From JBNNGK01 sp050268245 (lineage in GTDB: Bacteria; Pseudomonadota; Gammaproteobacteria; Enterobacterales; Enterobacteriaceae), in assembly GCF_050268245.1 (NCBI RefSeq), contig NZ_JBNNGK010000003.1:186001-250000 (forward strand): a stretch of DNA of 64,000 nt, in the 5' to 3' direction. Under the pieces are notes generated by a model. That model saw only the letters and a list, made by a program, of their open reading frames with translations. It was not told the DNA's origin and ran no database searches. Shown here in pieces: positions 26,172 through 35,522 of this stretch. The position numbers and the translations under genes were made by a program. Positions within the stretch are counted from its first letter, which is position 1. Each line of letters begins with the position of its first letter.

Positions 26172-26404
26172 CCGGGCGCGGCATGCCACGCCCCTACGGG
26201 ATTGTGTAGGGTGCTTGCCCATATCCTGTGCAGTATGAGCTCATCGTAGTGGCCGGGCATGCCCGGCCTGCATTGTATGTTTTGCATCACCCACGTTTAA
26301 CCCTCGGGCGCGGCATGCCACGCCCCTACGCCATCCTCCAGTCGCAAGAAATGAAAAACCCCGCCAGAGAGCGAGGTTTCCGTAGTGGCCGGGCATGCCC
26401 GGCC
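26172..26404. repeat. REP elements between the RAYT and putA
   Basis: Inverted REPs start at 26172 and 26304 and direct REPs at 26245 and 26381, with the same GCGGCATGCCACGCC core as the array on the other side of the RAYT. The last direct REP lies between the putA stop and its terminator hairpin. No gene is present in 26086-26431. Confidence 0.9.
26354..26379 (-). terminator. Probable terminator of putA
   Basis: Read on the minus strand, AACCTCGC and GCGGGGTT form a stem with one mismatch and then run into TTTTTCATTTC. It is about 55 bases past the putA stop, with a REP between them. Confidence 0.7.
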
Positions 26405-26431
26405 TAGGGTTAAAACATGCGTAAGATGCGT

Positions 26432-29400
26432 TTAACCGATAGACATCAGGCTGGCGTTGCCGCCTGCTGCTGCGGTGTTCACGCTGAGTGAGCGTTCGAC
26501 CAACAGGCGTTCCAACAGAATATTGGTTTCGCCATGCGCGAAGCCTTGTACCGAGACGATGGCGCCACCGCGCAGCGCCATTTGTTCGCACAGGGTACGC
26601 AACTGGTCGGCATCACCGTGGTAGATTGCGGCGTCGAATATCACTTTGTCGTTCTGCCACTCTTTACTGAAGCTGATGCGGGCCTGTACTTCGGTTGGCA
26701 AACGGCGATACAGGGTTCGTTGCAATTGTGTATCAGCCCACAGCACTTGGCTGCCAACCGCCAACACCGCCGCCAGTTGGGTCAAGGTGTCGGCTTCATT
26801 GTCCGCCAAACACAGTACCCGCTCACGCGGTAGCAGAGCATAGGTGTTGCGCTCGCCGGTAGGGCCTGGCAACGGGCGAACGGTTCCGCCTTGGCCAAGC
26901 TCGGCATAGCGCTGTGCCAGCGTCGCCAGATCGCGCAGGTTTTCCGCTATCGCCCATTTCTCTAATGCCTGATGCGGCATTAACAAGGCGGGGCGAGCGG
27001 TGGCTTCAAGTGGACGCTCGACATCTTGACGGCTCAATGTACGTTGTACCGCATCATCTGGCCGATGTGTCAGCAAACGGTACAAATACAGCGGGCCGCC
27101 CGCTTTGGGGCCGGTGCCAGACAGGCCTTCGCCGCCAAAGGGCTGAACCCCAACGACCGCGCCAACCATATTGCGGTTAACGTAAAGGTTGCCGACTTGG
27201 GCGCGCTGCGTCACACGTGCGATGGTTTCATCAATACGCGTATGAATACCGAGTGTCAGACCATAACCGGCTGCGTTGATTTGATCGACCAACGCTTCCA
27301 GGTTGGCGCGTTTGTAGCGTACGACGTGCAGAACCGGGCCAAAGATCTCCTTTTTCAGTTCGTCAAAGCTGTCTAGCTCGATCAGCGTTGGCTTAATGAA
27401 GGTGCCGCGCGACCACTCTTTTTCATCCTGCGCGTTGCTCTGTGCGGTCTGGTAAACTTTGCGCCCCTTGGCGCGCATCGCCTGAATATGGCGCTCGATA
27501 CCGGTTTTGGCATCGGCATCAATCACCGGACCAATGTCGGTTGACAGGCGCTCCGGGTTGCCCATGCGGCACTCGGCCATCGCCCCGCGCAGCATTTGCA
27601 AGGTGTGTTCTGCGACATCATCCTGAATACACAAGATACGTAAAGCGGAACAACGTTGCCCGGCGCTGTCGAAAGCGGAGGCGACCACGTCGGTGACCAC
27701 CTGCTCAGTCAGAGCTGAGGAGTCAACGATCATCGCGTTTAGCCCGCCCGTTTCGGCAATCAGCGGGGTTGGGCGACCCTGCGGGTCTAAACGGCCGGCG
27801 ATGCTACGCTGCAAAATGCCCGCCACGTCGGTGGAACCGGTGAACATCACGCCGCGAACGCGCTCGTCGTTAACCAGTGTGGCACCCACCGATTCGCCTT
27901 GCCCCGGCAGTAATTGCAATACGCCTTGTGGAATACCGGCTTCAAGCAGGATCCGTACCGCCTCTGCAGCTACTAGCGGCGTTTGTTCCGCCGGTTTTGC
28001 CAGCACGCTGTTACCTGCCGCCAGCGCGGCGGCAATTTGCCCGGTAAAGATGGCTAACGGGAAGTTCCACGGGCTGATACACACCACCGGGCCGAGTGGG
28101 CGGTGGCTATCATTGGCGAAGTCGTCGCGTACTTGCCCGGCATAATAATTTAAGAAATCAACTGCTTCGCGTACTTCTGCGATGGCATTGTTGAAGGTTT
28201 TACCCGCCTCACGCACCAGAATACCCAACAGGTTTTGTAACTGGCCCTCCATGAGTTCGGCCGCACGCTCAAGAACGGCGGCGCGCTCTTCGGGCGGTGT
28301 GGCGAACCAGATAGGGCCTGCGGCCGCAGCGGCGTCCAGTGCTCGGCTGACTTCACCTTCGGTTGCTTCACGCACATAGCCGACAATGTCGTTGGGTTCG
28401 GCAGGGTTGATAATGGGTTGTTCGACGCCGCTATCCGTTTCTGCATCGATAATCGGTTCGGCGCGCCATTGCTGTACGGCGCTGGTGAGCAGGGCGCTGG
28501 ACAGCGAGGCTAAACGCTGTTCATTCGACAGATCCAGACCGCTGGAGTTGACGCGTTTATTACCGTAAAGGTCGCGTGGCAACGGAATACGCGGATGAGG
28601 TAGGCCGAGTTCACCTTCGGCAGCGGCTAAGGCTTCGACGGCTTTTACCGGATCGGCCACCAGGTCGTCAAGGGAGAGGGTGGCATCGGCAATGCGGTTG
28701 ACGAATGAGGTGTTGGCACCGTTTTCCAACAGGCGGCGTACCAGATAGGCCAGTAACGTTTCGTGGGTTCCTACCGGGGCATAAACCCGGCATGGGCGGT
28801 TGAGTTTGCCGTCTGCGACTTTACCGACGACCTGTTCGTACAGCGGTTCCCCCATGCCGTGCAGGCATTGGAACTCGTACTGGCCAGGGTAATAGTTATT
28901 CCCTGCCATATGATAAATGGCGCTCAGCGTATGGGCGTTATGGGTGGCGAATTGCGGGTAAATCAGATTCGGCACCGACAGCAGTTTTCGCGCGCAGGCC
29001 AGATAAGAGACATCGGTATACACCTTGCGGGTATAAACCGGATATCCCTCCAGTCCGTCAACCTGAGCACGTTTGATTTCGCTATCCCAGTAAGCGCCTT
29101 TTACCAGCCGGATCATCAGGCGGCGGCGGCTGCGCTGTGCGATATCGATCACCGCATCAATCACGAAAGGACAACGTTTTTGATAAGCCTGAATCACAAA
29201 GCCGATACCGTTCCAGCCCGCGAGCTGCGGTTCGAAACACAACTTTTCCAGCAAATCGAGTGAGATTTCCAGGCGATCCGCTTCTTCTGCGTCAATATTG
29301 ATGCCGATATCGTACTGACGCGCTTGTAGCGTCAAGGTCAATAGGCGCGGGTACAACTCTTCCATTACCCGTTCATACTGGGCGCGGCTGTAGCGGGGGT

Positions 29401-30400
29401 GGAGAGCCGAAAGTTTGATCGAAATGCCGGGGCCTTCATAGATGCCGCGTCCGTTCGATGCTTTACCGATGGCGTGAATCGCCTGCTGATAGGAAACCAG
29501 ATACGCTTGCGCATCGGCTTCGGTGAGCGCAGCTTCGCCCAACATATCGTAAGAGTAGCTGAAACCTTTGTCTTCCAGCTTACGGGCGTTAGCCAACGCT
29601 TCGGCGATGGTTTCGCCGGTGACAAACTGTTCGCCCATCAGACGCATGGCCATATCCACGCCTTTGCGGATTAATGGCTCGCCGCTCTTGCCGATAATAC
29701 GGTTCAGCGAGCGTGACAGGTTAGCTTCGTTATGAGTAGAGACCAGCTTGCCGGTAAACAGTAATCCCCAAGTCGCCGCGTTAACGAATAACGATGGGCT
29801 GCGGCCAAGGTGCGAATGCCAGTTGCCATTACTGATCTTGTCACGAATCAGCGCATCACGGGTTGGTTTGTCCGGGATACGCAGCAGGGCTTCGGCCAGG
29901 CACATCAGCGCCACGCCTTCTTGTGACGACAGCGAAAACTCTTGCAGCAGGCCTTGCACCATGCCGGCGCGCCCGTGTGCACTTTTTTGGTTTCTCAGCT
30001 TCTCGGCAATGCGGTAGGCCAGCTTATGGGTGGCTTGCGCAAGGTCGTCGGGTAAGCGTGCTTGTTCAAGTAATACCGGCACCGTTTCCGTCTCTGGACG
30101 GCGATAGGCGGCGGTGATGGCGGCACGGTTCACCGATTGGGGTAAAACTTGCTCGGCAAAGTCGAGGAACGGCTGATGTGATTCTTCCTGTGGTTGCGGC
30201 ACCTCGTCGGTATCATTGAGGTTTGAGCCTGCTACGGCTGGAATTTCAGGCAGATCGGCGCCGTTCTCAAGGCATTCCAGATAATTAAAAATAGCTTGTT
30301 TGATTAACCAGTGTGGTGTGCGGTCAATACGCTGTGCCGCGCTTTTAATTCGCTCGCGCGTTGCTTCGTCAAGTTTCACGCCCATTGTGGTAGTGCCCAT
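26432..30400 (-). CDS. putA: Trifunctional proline dehydrogenase / P5C dehydrogenase / regulator PutA
   Basis: PutA oxidises proline to glutamate in two steps and represses put genes when proline is absent. The 1322 residues match E. coli (1320). An N-terminal ribbon-helix-helix (MGVKLDEATRERIKSAAQRI, residues 6-25) precedes the FAD proline dehydrogenase barrel (about 260-570). The aldehyde dehydrogenase follows (about 650-1120) with the nucleophile Cys in FDSAGQRCSALRILC and the glutamate in LIAETGGLNA, and then a C-terminal domain. It diverges from putP across a region with GTTGCA operators. Confidence 0.98.
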   Translation of the reverse strand: MGTTTMGVKLDEATRERIKSAAQRIDRTPHWLIKQAIFNYLECLENGADLPEIPAVAGSNLNDTDEVPQPQEESHQPFLDFAEQVLPQSVNRAAITAAYRRPETETVPVLLEQARLPDDLAQATHKLAYRIAEKLRNQKSAHGRAGMVQGLLQEFSLSSQEGVALMCLAEALLRIPDKPTRDALIRDKISNGNWHSHLGRSPSLFVNAATWGLLFTGKLVSTHNEANLSRSLNRIIGKSGEPLIRKGVDMAMRLMGEQFVTGETIAEALANARKLEDKGFSYSYDMLGEAALTEADAQAYLVSYQQAIHAIGKASNGRGIYEGPGISIKLSALHPRYSRAQYERVMEELYPRLLTLTLQARQYDIGINIDAEEADRLEISLDLLEKLCFEPQLAGWNGIGFVIQAYQKRCPFVIDAVIDIAQRSRRRLMIRLVKGAYWDSEIKRAQVDGLEGYPVYTRKVYTDVSYLACARKLLSVPNLIYPQFATHNAHTLSAIYHMAGNNYYPGQYEFQCLHGMGEPLYEQVVGKVADGKLNRPCRVYAPVGTHETLLAYLVRRLLENGANTSFVNRIADATLSLDDLVADPVKAVEALAAAEGELGLPHPRIPLPRDLYGNKRVNSSGLDLSNEQRLASLSSALLTSAVQQWRAEPIIDAETDSGVEQPIINPAEPNDIVGYVREATEGEVSRALDAAAAAGPIWFATPPEERAAVLERAAELMEGQLQNLLGILVREAGKTFNNAIAEVREAVDFLNYYAGQVRDDFANDSHRPLGPVVCISPWNFPLAIFTGQIAAALAAGNSVLAKPAEQTPLVAAEAVRILLEAGIPQGVLQLLPGQGESVGATLVNDERVRGVMFTGSTDVAGILQRSIAGRLDPQGRPTPLIAETGGLNAMIVDSSALTEQVVTDVVASAFDSAGQRCSALRILCIQDDVAEHTLQMLRGAMAECRMGNPERLSTDIGPVIDADAKTGIERHIQAMRAKGRKVYQTAQSNAQDEKEWSRGTFIKPTLIELDSFDELKKEIFGPVLHVVRYKRANLEALVDQINAAGYGLTLGIHTRIDETIARVTQRAQVGNLYVNRNMVGAVVGVQPFGGEGLSGTGPKAGGPLYLYRLLTHRPDDAVQRTLSRQDVERPLEATARPALLMPHQALEKWAIAENLRDLATLAQRYAELGQGGTVRPLPGPTGERNTYALLPRERVLCLADNEADTLTQLAAVLAVGSQVLWADTQLQRTLYRRLPTEVQARISFSKEWQNDKVIFDAAIYHGDADQLRTLCEQMALRGGAIVSVQGFAHGETNILLERLLVERSLSVNTAAAGGNASLMSIG

Positions 30401-30425
30401 GCCAATCCAACTCCTGTTTAGCCAG

Positions 30426-30482
30426 AACCTATCCCATCAGGCTATTCCATTATTGGGCCACTTTAGCCTGCTGGGATAGGTT
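30426..30482 (-). other. Long hairpin in the putA leader
   Basis: AACCTATCCCATCAGGCT (30426-30443) pairs with AGCCTGCTGGGATAGGTT (30465-30482) at 17 of 18 positions, with a 21-base loop. It lies 26 bases before the putA ATG and so within the likely putA leader RNA, just ahead of the ribosome binding site. Confidence 0.8.
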
Positions 30483-30528
30483 CGTGAGATGTGTGTGGTT
30501 TGTCTTGAATGCCGACAATATCCTGCAT

Positions 30529-30715
30529 GTTGCAACTTTGTGCAACCTTGTTAAATCAGGCCGATTTCCGAACTGTGAGTCAACTCGATTTTTTAACATG
30601 ATGAGGCGGCATGGTTCTTGCTCTGCCTAAGGGAAAGAATTGTGCAACCGCGGATAACCTTATGGCTACTGCGGATATTCATCGGTGCAACCGCGCTGAC
30701 TGAAAAACGTGCAAC
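30529..30715. promoter_or_regulatory. put control region with six GTTGCA operator motifs
   Basis: The PutA operator core GTTGCA (TGCAAC on the other strand) occurs at 30529-30534 and overlapping at 30531-30536, then at 30541-30546, 30643-30648, 30686-30691 and 30710-30715. E. coli PutA is known to bind several GTTGCA sites between putA and putP. The RHH domain of this PutA should do the same here. Both promoters must lie within 30401-30955. Confidence 0.85.
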
Positions 30716-30955
30716 CGATCGAGCAATTAAATGTGACGTAGGGTGAACTTTGTGTAACTTTGTTGTTAAAAATGTTGTTGATTTAGGAAAGAGTCATCTA
30801 GGATAGCCAACGGTTTTATATTACCAGGCCGCAACACATTTAACCGCAGTACCTGCGCAATCCGCCTCGTTCCGGTGGTTTGACAAGAAAGACATCGCGA
30901 TTCTGTACCGGAAGACAGGGTACAGGCGAATAATAACGAAAGAGTGGAGAGTGGA

Positions 30956-32440
30956 ATGACAATAAGCACACCTATGCTGGTGACCTTCCTGGTGTATATT
31001 TTCGGGACGGTGCTGATCGGCTTGCTTGCCTACCGGGCAACGAAAAACTTTGATGATTACATTCTTGGTGGGCGAAAACTAGGCAGTGTGGTGACTGCGT
31101 TGTCTGCCGGCGCCTCCGACATGAGTGGCTGGTTGCTGATGGGTTTACCCGGCGCTATTTATCTGTCGGGGATTTCCGAGAGCTGGATCGCCATTGGCCT
31201 GACCATCGGTGCCTATCTTAACTGGAAGCTGGTGGCGGGGCGTCTACGCGTGCACACCGAAGCCAACAATAATGCGCTGACGCTGCCAGATTATTTCACC
31301 AGCCGCTTTGAAGATAACAGCAAGCTACTGCGGGTGATCTCGGCCATTGTGATCTTAGTGTTCTTCACTATCTATTGTGCATCCGGCATTGTCGCTGGGG
31401 CGCGCCTGTTTGAAAGCACCTTTGGCATGAGTTACGGCACTGCGTTGTGGGCCGGCGCCGCCGCGACCATTCTGTATACTTTCATCGGTGGGTTCCTGGC
31501 GGTCAGTTGGACCGATACCGTACAGGCCAGTCTGATGTTCTTTGCGCTAATTTTAACGCCGGTGTTCGTGATCTTGGCGGTTGGCGGGATTGATACTTCA
31601 TTCTTGGCGATTGAGGCTAACAACCCTGCCAATGTGGACATGTTTAAGGGGCTGAATCTGGTCGCCATTCTGTCACTGTTGGGATGGGGATTGGGTTACT
31701 TTGGTCAGCCGCATATTCTGGCGCGTTTTATGGCGGCAGACTCACACCGCACCATTCGTAGCGCACGCCGTATCAGTATGGCGTGGATGACGCTGTGCCT
31801 GCTCGGCACCGTCGCCGTGGGCTTCTTCGGGATTGCCTACTTTACCGATAACCCGGATCAGGCCGCCGGTGTCTCACAAAACAGCGAGCGGGTGTTCATC
31901 GAGTTAGCGGTGATTTTGTTTAACCCGTGGGTGGCCGGTGTGTTGATGTCGGCGATTTTGGCGGCGGTAATGAGTACCCTGAGTTGCCAATTGCTGGTGT
32001 GCTCCAGCGCCATTACCGAAGATCTTTACAAAGCGTTCTTGCGTAAAGAGGCCAGCCAACGCGAGTTGGTATGGGTTGGGCGCCTCATGGTGTTGGTGGT
32101 AGCGCTGATCGCTATCGCACTGGCTGCCGATCCTGACAACCGTGTATTGGGTCTGGTGAGCTATGCTTGGGCTGGGTTTGGCGCGGCGTTTGGCCCGGTG
32201 GTTCTGATTTCGGTCATGTGGTCGCGGATGACCCGTAATGGCGCGTTAGCCGGTATGCTGGTGGGCGCGGTGACGGTCATCGTCTGGAAACAGTACGCTT
32301 GGCTGGATCTGTATGAAATTATCCCTGGCTTCCTGTTTGCCAGCCTCGCCATTGTGTTGGTCAGCCTGATGGGGCGTGCGCCTTCTGCCACCATGACCGA
32401 GCGTTTCGACAAAGCTGAAGCAGAATTCAAAACGGTTTAA
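30956..32440 (+). CDS. putP: Sodium/proline symporter PutP
   Basis: PutP imports proline with Na+. From ATG 30956 it has 494 residues, beginning MTISTPMLVTF as in E. coli, with about 13 membrane helices. It carries the SSS-family TKNFDDYILGGR start region and SAGASDMSGWLLMGLPG, part of the Na+/proline site. The in-frame GTG at 30944 precedes the GTGGAGAG ribosome binding site and is unlikely. It diverges from putA and supplies its substrate. Confidence 0.97.
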   Translation: MTISTPMLVTFLVYIFGTVLIGLLAYRATKNFDDYILGGRKLGSVVTALSAGASDMSGWLLMGLPGAIYLSGISESWIAIGLTIGAYLNWKLVAGRLRVHTEANNNALTLPDYFTSRFEDNSKLLRVISAIVILVFFTIYCASGIVAGARLFESTFGMSYGTALWAGAAATILYTFIGGFLAVSWTDTVQASLMFFALILTPVFVILAVGGIDTSFLAIEANNPANVDMFKGLNLVAILSLLGWGLGYFGQPHILARFMAADSHRTIRSARRISMAWMTLCLLGTVAVGFFGIAYFTDNPDQAAGVSQNSERVFIELAVILFNPWVAGVLMSAILAAVMSTLSCQLLVCSSAITEDLYKAFLRKEASQRELVWVGRLMVLVVALIAIALAADPDNRVLGLVSYAWAGFGAAFGPVVLISVMWSRMTRNGALAGMLVGAVTVIVWKQYAWLDLYEIIPGFLFASLAIVLVSLMGRAPSATMTERFDKAEAEFKTV

Positions 32441-32460
32441 TCTCCGGTGACGCATATCAG

Positions 32461-32486
32461 ACGGGGCTGGCATGCCCGGCCCCCGT
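32461..32486 (+). terminator. GC-rich palindrome after putP
   Basis: ACGGGGC and GCCCCCGT form a stem around TGGCATGCCCG, 21 bases past putP. The centre GGCATGCCCGGCC resembles the REP palindrome, but the GTAG head is absent. It may be a decayed REP, and it could also help end the putP transcript. Confidence 0.5.
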
Positions 32487-32520
32487 TTAGCAGGCGGAGA
32501 GTGACGTCATAATCATGATG

Positions 32521-32549
32521 AACGGCTTCCTTTGGGGGGCCGTTTTTTG
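32521..32549 (+). terminator. Rho-independent terminator between putP and nasR
   Basis: AACGGC (32521-32526) and GCCGTT (32539-32544) form a stem continued by CC/GG inside, followed by TTTTTTG. It ends putP transcription before nasR. Confidence 0.8.
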
Positions 32550-32653
32550 TATCGGCAGTCGGCTTATCCCACGCGGTATCCTGCCGATTCAAACGCGCCA
32601 TCGGCACGGCTTTTGCAAGTACGGCTTAAGTCTTGCTATCTGGAAGCCGCATC

Positions 32654-33931
32654 ATGAGTCGCAACGTCGTTTTCCCACCCAGCGCCAGCCATTTTCTGCT
32701 GGCATCAAAACGCGGTGAAATTACCGAGCTGCAACAGTTGCTGCAAATGGGGCAATTGGTGGGGTGCGTCAGCCAACTGATCCACCTCTTACAACGTGAG
32801 CGCGGCACGGTGAATCTTTTTTTGTGCTCCAACGGCGCGCTGTTTGGTGAACAGTTGGCGGCACGCGCGCGTGATGTGCAACAGGCCGAATTGGCGGTAC
32901 AACGGCAATTGGCTCCGTTGGATACGGCCAGTGCGCCGTTAGCCAGTGCCAGCCGCCTACTCAGCCGTATCGCCTGTGCTCTGCATCATCTTACCCAGTT
33001 GTCGCCCCTGCGCCGCCAGACCCAACAGCGGCAAATTTCCCCGTCGCAGGCCATGAATACTTTTAACGATATTATTCGCAGCTTGCTGGCGTTGGTGTTT
33101 GAAACGGCGGAGGCCTGTGTCGATCCGCTGATTGCGCGTCGGCTGATCGCGATGTTCAGTTTTATGCAAGGCAAAGAATTGGCCGGGCAGGAGCGGGCGA
33201 TTGGCGCCGTCGGTTTTGCTACGCAGTGTTTCAGCGACGACGCGCGCCAACAATTATTGCAGTTAATCGAAGGGCAAGACCGTTGCTTCCAATGTTTTAG
33301 CGAGTTTGCCGATCCGCTGTCGTTAGCACAATGGCAGCGTCTGTGCGATCGCGACGATCGCGAATTCGAACGGCTACGGCGCATTGCCTGTACCCAGCAA
33401 CAGCCGACCGACGGCAACGACACCAGTCTGTTTTGGTTTGACCTTACCACTGCCCGCATTGACCTGATGAAGCATATTGAAGATCGGCTGGCGGCGGCGG
33501 TGATGGTGGCGTGTCGAGATAGCCTGGACGCGGCTAAAACGGCGTTGGCACAAACGGACATGGCGTGGCCAACTGCGGAAGGCGCCGCGTTGACGCAGGG
33601 TTATGCGGTATTTGTCGCGACGCCGCAGGACATGGGCACCCCGTTGCCCGGTGATAGTATCAATCCGCATTTGGGGCGCGCCATGATCGACATGCTGCAA
33701 CAGCAGTCGCAGCGGCTGCAAGCGTTGTCGGCAGAGTTGGCGGCCACCCGGGCCACGCTTGAGGAACGACGCGACATTGAACGCGCTAAACATCTGCTGA
33801 TTCAGCACCGTGGGATGACCGAACCGCGTGCACATCAATTGTTGCGTAAAATGGCGATGGATCAGAATAAGCGTATGGTGGACATCGCCCGCGCCATGTT
33901 GTCGGTGGCGGATATTTTGCCGGGGAATTAG
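32654..33931 (+). CDS. nasR: Nitrate-responsive antiterminator NasR
   Basis: NasR senses nitrate or nitrite through an N-terminal NIT domain. It then binds the leader RNA of the nas operon through a C-terminal ANTAR domain to prevent termination. The 425 residues show the NIT hallmarks LIHLLQRERGTVNLFL and MFSFMQGKELAGQERAIGA. The ANTAR end lies at about 360-425 (EERRDIERAKHLLIQHRGM, AHQLLRKMAMDQNKRMVDIA). ATG 32654 with GGAAG upstream is preferred to TTG 32633. It is directly before the nas leader it should act on. Confidence 0.95.
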   Translation: MSRNVVFPPSASHFLLASKRGEITELQQLLQMGQLVGCVSQLIHLLQRERGTVNLFLCSNGALFGEQLAARARDVQQAELAVQRQLAPLDTASAPLASASRLLSRIACALHHLTQLSPLRRQTQQRQISPSQAMNTFNDIIRSLLALVFETAEACVDPLIARRLIAMFSFMQGKELAGQERAIGAVGFATQCFSDDARQQLLQLIEGQDRCFQCFSEFADPLSLAQWQRLCDRDDREFERLRRIACTQQQPTDGNDTSLFWFDLTTARIDLMKHIEDRLAAAVMVACRDSLDAAKTALAQTDMAWPTAEGAALTQGYAVFVATPQDMGTPLPGDSINPHLGRAMIDMLQQQSQRLQALSAELAATRATLEERRDIERAKHLLIQHRGMTEPRAHQLLRKMAMDQNKRMVDIARAMLSVADILPGN

Positions 33932-33936
33932 CCTTA

Positions 33937-34224
33937 CCTCTTTAGACGTATATGCACACCGTCAGTGCAAGTAATGCGTCTCGGTTGTGCAGCGACGTGC
34001 TGTGGTGCGGCTCTAAAGAGGCAATTCGCGGCATTATCCGGCATTTACCAACCTGGCACGTAAGCTGCATTGGTTTAGCGTGTAAACGTAAAAAGAGCAC
34101 TGGGCCAATGGCGGTTCAGTCAGTAGCAATGTAACTCAGGGTCCACGCCTTGGGTTAGGTGGATAAAGGCGTCCTTTCAGCATGTTCTCCTTATGGGGGA
34201 GTCTGTTGAACGGGCGCTTTTTTT
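33937..34224 (+). promoter_or_regulatory. nas operon leader with NasR target and terminator
   Basis: CCTCTTTAGA (33937-33946) pairs with TCTAAAGAGG (34012-34021), enclosing TGCAC-ACCGTCA-GTGCA, whose loop has A at the first and G at the fourth place as ANTAR targets do. Further on, a long stem runs from 34166 (AAGGCGTCCTTTCAGCA with an inner TCTCC) to TGTTGAACGGGCGC at 34204-34217, ending in TTTTTTT. This is the plan of the Klebsiella nasF leader, where nitrate-bound NasR releases a terminator. The precise hairpins need folding. Confidence 0.75.
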
Positions 34225-34252
34225 GTTTTTGCTCCCCAATAAGGATTTGCTG

Positions 34253-35512
34253 ATGACGCACACCAAACAGTCTGGGTTGACCCTGTCGCGCCGCCGTTTT
34301 TTGCTGGGTAGCGCGGCGTTGGGCGGCGGTATGATGCTGCCGGGGATGATGAATGCCGCGTGGGCCGCGGGTTCTGACGCGCCGGAGAAAAAGGAACTTC
34401 GCGTCGGTTTTATTCCGCTGACCGACTGCGCCTCGGTGGTGATGGCGGCGGTGAAAAAGTTCGATGAAAAATATGGCATCAAAATCATTCCCAGCAAGGA
34501 AGCCAGTTGGGCGGCGATGCGCGACAAACTGTTGTCCGGTGAGCTGGACGCAGCGCATGTGTTGTACGGCATGATTTATGGTCTGCAACTTGGCGTCGCC
34601 GGGCCGCAACGCGATATGGCAGTGTTGATGACCATCAACAACAATGGGCAGGCGATCACCTTATCCAATCAATTTAAACGGGCAGGGGTAACGGATGCCG
34701 CCGCATTAAAACAACACATCGATGCCAGTGCGAAAGGAACCTATACCTTCGCGCAAACCTTCCCGACCGGCACCCACGCGATGTGGCTCTATTACTGGCT
34801 GGCTAACGCCGGTATCCACCCGTTTGATGACATTCGCAACGTGGTTGTTCCGCCGCCGCAGATGGTGATGAACATGAAGATCGGCAATATGAGTGGCTTC
34901 TGCGTCGGCGAACCGTGGAACCAGCGTGCGATTGCCGAAAATATTGGCTTTACCGCCGTTACCTCACAACAAATCTGGCCGGATCACCCGGAGAAAGTGT
35001 TGGGCACCACCGGGTCTTGGGTTAGCGCCCATCCGAACAGTGCGCGGGCGTTGACCGCCGCCGTGCTGGATGCCGCACGCTGGATCGACAGTTCCGCGGC
35101 CAACCGTGAGGAAACGGCACAGGTGGTGGCCGGGCGGGCTTATATCAATACCAAACCGGCGATCATCACCGGCCGTATGCTGGGCAACTATGAAAACGGT
35201 TTGGGTAACACTTGGCAGGATGCCCACGCCATGCGCTTTTTCCACGATGGCGAAGTCAGTTTCCCGTATTTGTCTGATGGCATGTGGTTCTTGACGCAGC
35301 AACAACGTTGGGGGCTGCTGCCTGCCGAGCCGGATTATCTGGCGGTGGCGAAACAGATCAACCGTATCGATATCTACCGTCAGGCGGCGACCGCCGTCGG
35401 CGGCGTCAATTTGCCGGCGAGCGACATGCGCGCCAGCACCCTGATTGATGGCAAACGCTGGGACGGAAGCAATCCGGCGGAGTATGCCAACAGTTTCACG
35501 GTTAAACGTTGA
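34253..35512 (+). CDS. nrtA: Nitrate ABC transporter substrate-binding protein
   Basis: This periplasmic protein captures nitrate (and nitrite) for the assimilatory importer and corresponds to Klebsiella NasF. The 419 residues begin with a Tat-type signal (SRRRFLLG at 12-19, then a hydrophobic stretch and AWAAG). The NrtA/SsuA fold follows, with VGFIPLTDCASVVMA and GYFVGEPW-like GFCVGEPWNQRAI. ATG 34253 has AAGGA seven bases upstream. An upstream in-frame ATG at 34193 lies inside the terminator stem and is not used. Confidence 0.93.
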   Translation: MTHTKQSGLTLSRRRFLLGSAALGGGMMLPGMMNAAWAAGSDAPEKKELRVGFIPLTDCASVVMAAVKKFDEKYGIKIIPSKEASWAAMRDKLLSGELDAAHVLYGMIYGLQLGVAGPQRDMAVLMTINNNGQAITLSNQFKRAGVTDAAALKQHIDASAKGTYTFAQTFPTGTHAMWLYYWLANAGIHPFDDIRNVVVPPPQMVMNMKIGNMSGFCVGEPWNQRAIAENIGFTAVTSQQIWPDHPEKVLGTTGSWVSAHPNSARALTAAVLDAARWIDSSAANREETAQVVAGRAYINTKPAIITGRMLGNYENGLGNTWQDAHAMRFFHDGEVSFPYLSDGMWFLTQQQRWGLLPAEPDYLAVAKQINRIDIYRQAATAVGGVNLPASDMRASTLIDGKRWDGSNPAEYANSFTVKR

Positions 35513-35522
35513 GAGGTAGGTA

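Noticed and set aside
32515..32718. 67-codon plus-strand frame before nasR
   Set aside because: It runs over the putP terminator and into the nasR coding region in another frame.
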